Positions 14,897 through 15,757 of a stretch of DNA of 15,757 bases are shown piece after piece. The stretch's first letter is position 1, and the number at the start of each line of letters is the position of its first letter. The position numbers and the translations under genes are program-made. The notes beneath the pieces were generated by a model. It did not search any database. It was not told the DNA's origin and saw only the letters and a program-made list of their open reading frames with translations. The stretch lies in assembly GCA_947176655.1 (NCBI GenBank), contig CAMWRK010000019.1:1-15757 (forward strand), in the 5' to 3' direction. Source of the DNA: an uncultured Prevotellaceae bacterium. Its GTDB lineage: Bacteria > Bacteroidota > Bacteroidia > Bacteroidales > Bacteroidaceae.

Positions 14897-15721
14897 TCAT
14901 GGCACCTGTCCCATCAATGCAGCACACTCTTCGGGCGATGCTCCCAGTTCCACAGCATGCCGGAAGTCGGATACAGCGAGGGCATCCTTGTGAAAATCTT
15001 TGTAGAGCAAGGCACGTGATATGTAGAAGTCCGGCGAGTCCGGTTCCAGAGCTATGGCATGGTTCATGTCTGCAAGAGCCGCCTCGTACTGGCGTCGTGT
15101 CTGATATATCCCCCCTCGCACGGCATACACAGTCGCATCGTCCGGATAATAGCGCAACAGCACCTCTATATGCTCCATGGCCTCTCTCGGCCTCTTGTCC
15201 TTGTCGCAGAGCAGGGCAAGCCCCAGACGCGCCTCCCTGTGCCTGGGCTGCAGTTCGAGAAGATGTCCGTAGTCTGCACGCGCCTTAACGTTGAGATGCT
15301 GTCCAGCATAGATGTATGCACGGAAGAACAGTGCTTCCTGATGGTCGGGATTGAGCGTCAGCAGGTCGCAGAGATCATCCAAAGCACGCGTTTCGTTGCC
15401 CGACTGGATATGCAGCGATGCACGGTCCAGCAACAGCTCCTGCGACGATGGCGACAGCTTCAGACCGGAGTCAAAGGCCATCATAGCCTCATCACGCCGT
15501 CCCTCGCGGACACGAAGCTGTCCGAGGTACAGGTACAGTACGGCATTGGATGCCTCAGCCGGCTTCATGTCTATGGCTTTCAGGAACAGCCTTTCAGCCA
15601 CGGCGAAAGAATCACTGTCCAGTGCCCTTATGCCCAGACGCACCAGACGGGCATACTCCGCATCCTGCCACAAGACAGCCCACGGCAGAAGACACAAGAT
15701 GGCAATAATCAGGTGTCTCAT
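14897..15721 (-). CDS. Exported tetratricopeptide (TPR) repeat protein
   Basis: This protein has 274 residues from the ATG at 15721. That start gives a clean signal peptide or membrane anchor (MRHLIIAILCLLPWAVLW) and overlaps the stop of the preceding gene as ATGA; a GTG at 15739 in the same frame is less likely. After the signal, about seven TPR units of roughly 34 residues fill the protein. Examples are LYLYLGQLRVREGRRDEAMM, LFFRAYIYAGQHLNVKARAD, VYAVRGGIYQTRRQYEAALA and FYISRALLYKDFHKDALAVS, with the usual Gly/Ala/Tyr/Pro positions. Such solenoids bind partner proteins; in the periplasm they often serve envelope assembly. No specific family is recognised. The last gene of its operon within the window, it is followed by a terminator. 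Confidence 0.88.
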   Translation of the reverse strand: MRHLIIAILCLLPWAVLWQDAEYARLVRLGIRALDSDSFAVAERLFLKAIDMKPAEASNAVLYLYLGQLRVREGRRDEAMMAFDSGLKLSPSSQELLLDRASLHIQSGNETRALDDLCDLLTLNPDHQEALFFRAYIYAGQHLNVKARADYGHLLELQPRHREARLGLALLCDKDKRPREAMEHIEVLLRYYPDDATVYAVRGGIYQTRRQYEAALADMNHAIALEPDSPDFYISRALLYKDFHKDALAVSDFRHAVELGASPEECAALMGQVP

Positions 15722-15756
15722 TTGCTCATTATCTCGCACACAGCCACAGGATCTAC
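15718..15756 (-). CDS. C-terminal end of an unidentified upstream gene (partial)
   Basis: Reading leftward from the window edge, one frame gives VDPVAVCEIMSK and then TGA at 15720-15718. The stop shares bases with the ATG of the TPR gene in an ATGA overlap, the usual sign of translational coupling. Twelve residues are too few to name the product. No stop interrupts the frame to the edge, but a run this short proves little, so the call rests mainly on the overlap. Confidence 0.4.
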   Translation of the reverse strand, partial: VDPVAVCEIMSK

Positions 15757-15757
15757 G

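Noticed and set aside
15718..15756. Likeness of VAVCEIMS to the RibB/RibBA motif
   Set aside because: Only eight residues resemble it with a gap, and the frame ends where RibB would continue; too little to support.
1..15757. CRISPR arrays, tRNA or rRNA genes, insertion sequences
   Set aside because: No regular repeat-spacer pattern, cloverleaf, conserved rRNA stretch or transposase was seen on reading through.

Overview
The window comes from a Bacteroidetes chromosome, most likely the order Bacteroidales. The main reason is a complete porP-gldK-gldL-gldM-gldN cluster, the core of the type IX secretion system (T9SS), which occurs only in this phylum. Supporting signs are a Bacteroides-type promoter (TTTG, 19-bp spacer, TAnnTTTG), a RecQ-tail-like protein of a Bacteroidetes type, and the absence of strong Shine-Dalgarno sequences. 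Base composition is near-balanced over most of the window, with AT-rich patches at about 1250-1920 and 10920-12330. I cannot name the genus.

Layout. Bases 1-48 are not genomic: they match an Illumina Nextera i5/Tn5 adapter, so the window begins at a contig end. The first gene, on the + strand, is the C-terminal part of a membrane HD-domain phosphohydrolase (7TMR-HD/PgpH type) that lost its start to the contig end. It is followed by a strong terminator. An AT-rich stretch then carries the decayed remains of a BsuBI/PstI-family restriction endonuclease, with an in-frame TGA where the family has TGG.

All remaining genes are on the - strand and read right to left. From the right edge they are: the last codons of an unidentified gene; a secreted TPR protein overlapping it by 4 bp; a terminator and a promoter; a lipid A phosphoethanolamine transferase-like enzyme; 14 bp behind it, a stand-alone protein resembling the tail of RecQ helicase; an AT-rich glycosyltransferase-like gene that looks imported; and the T9SS cluster. 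Directly behind gldN are a small outer-membrane beta-barrel gene and priA, the replication restart helicase.

How the genes work together. GldL and GldM form the proton-driven inner-membrane motor. GldK (lipoprotein) and GldN form the periplasmic ring under the outer membrane. PorP is an outer-membrane barrel of the same machine. The beta-barrel gene could be a further envelope part or simply an operon neighbour. PriA appears to be carried along by transcription. The transferase and the glycosyltransferase-like gene both concern the cell surface. I see no wholly new multi-gene system. The most unusual items are the stand-alone RecQ-tail protein paired with the transferase, the restriction enzyme relic and the adapter sequence.
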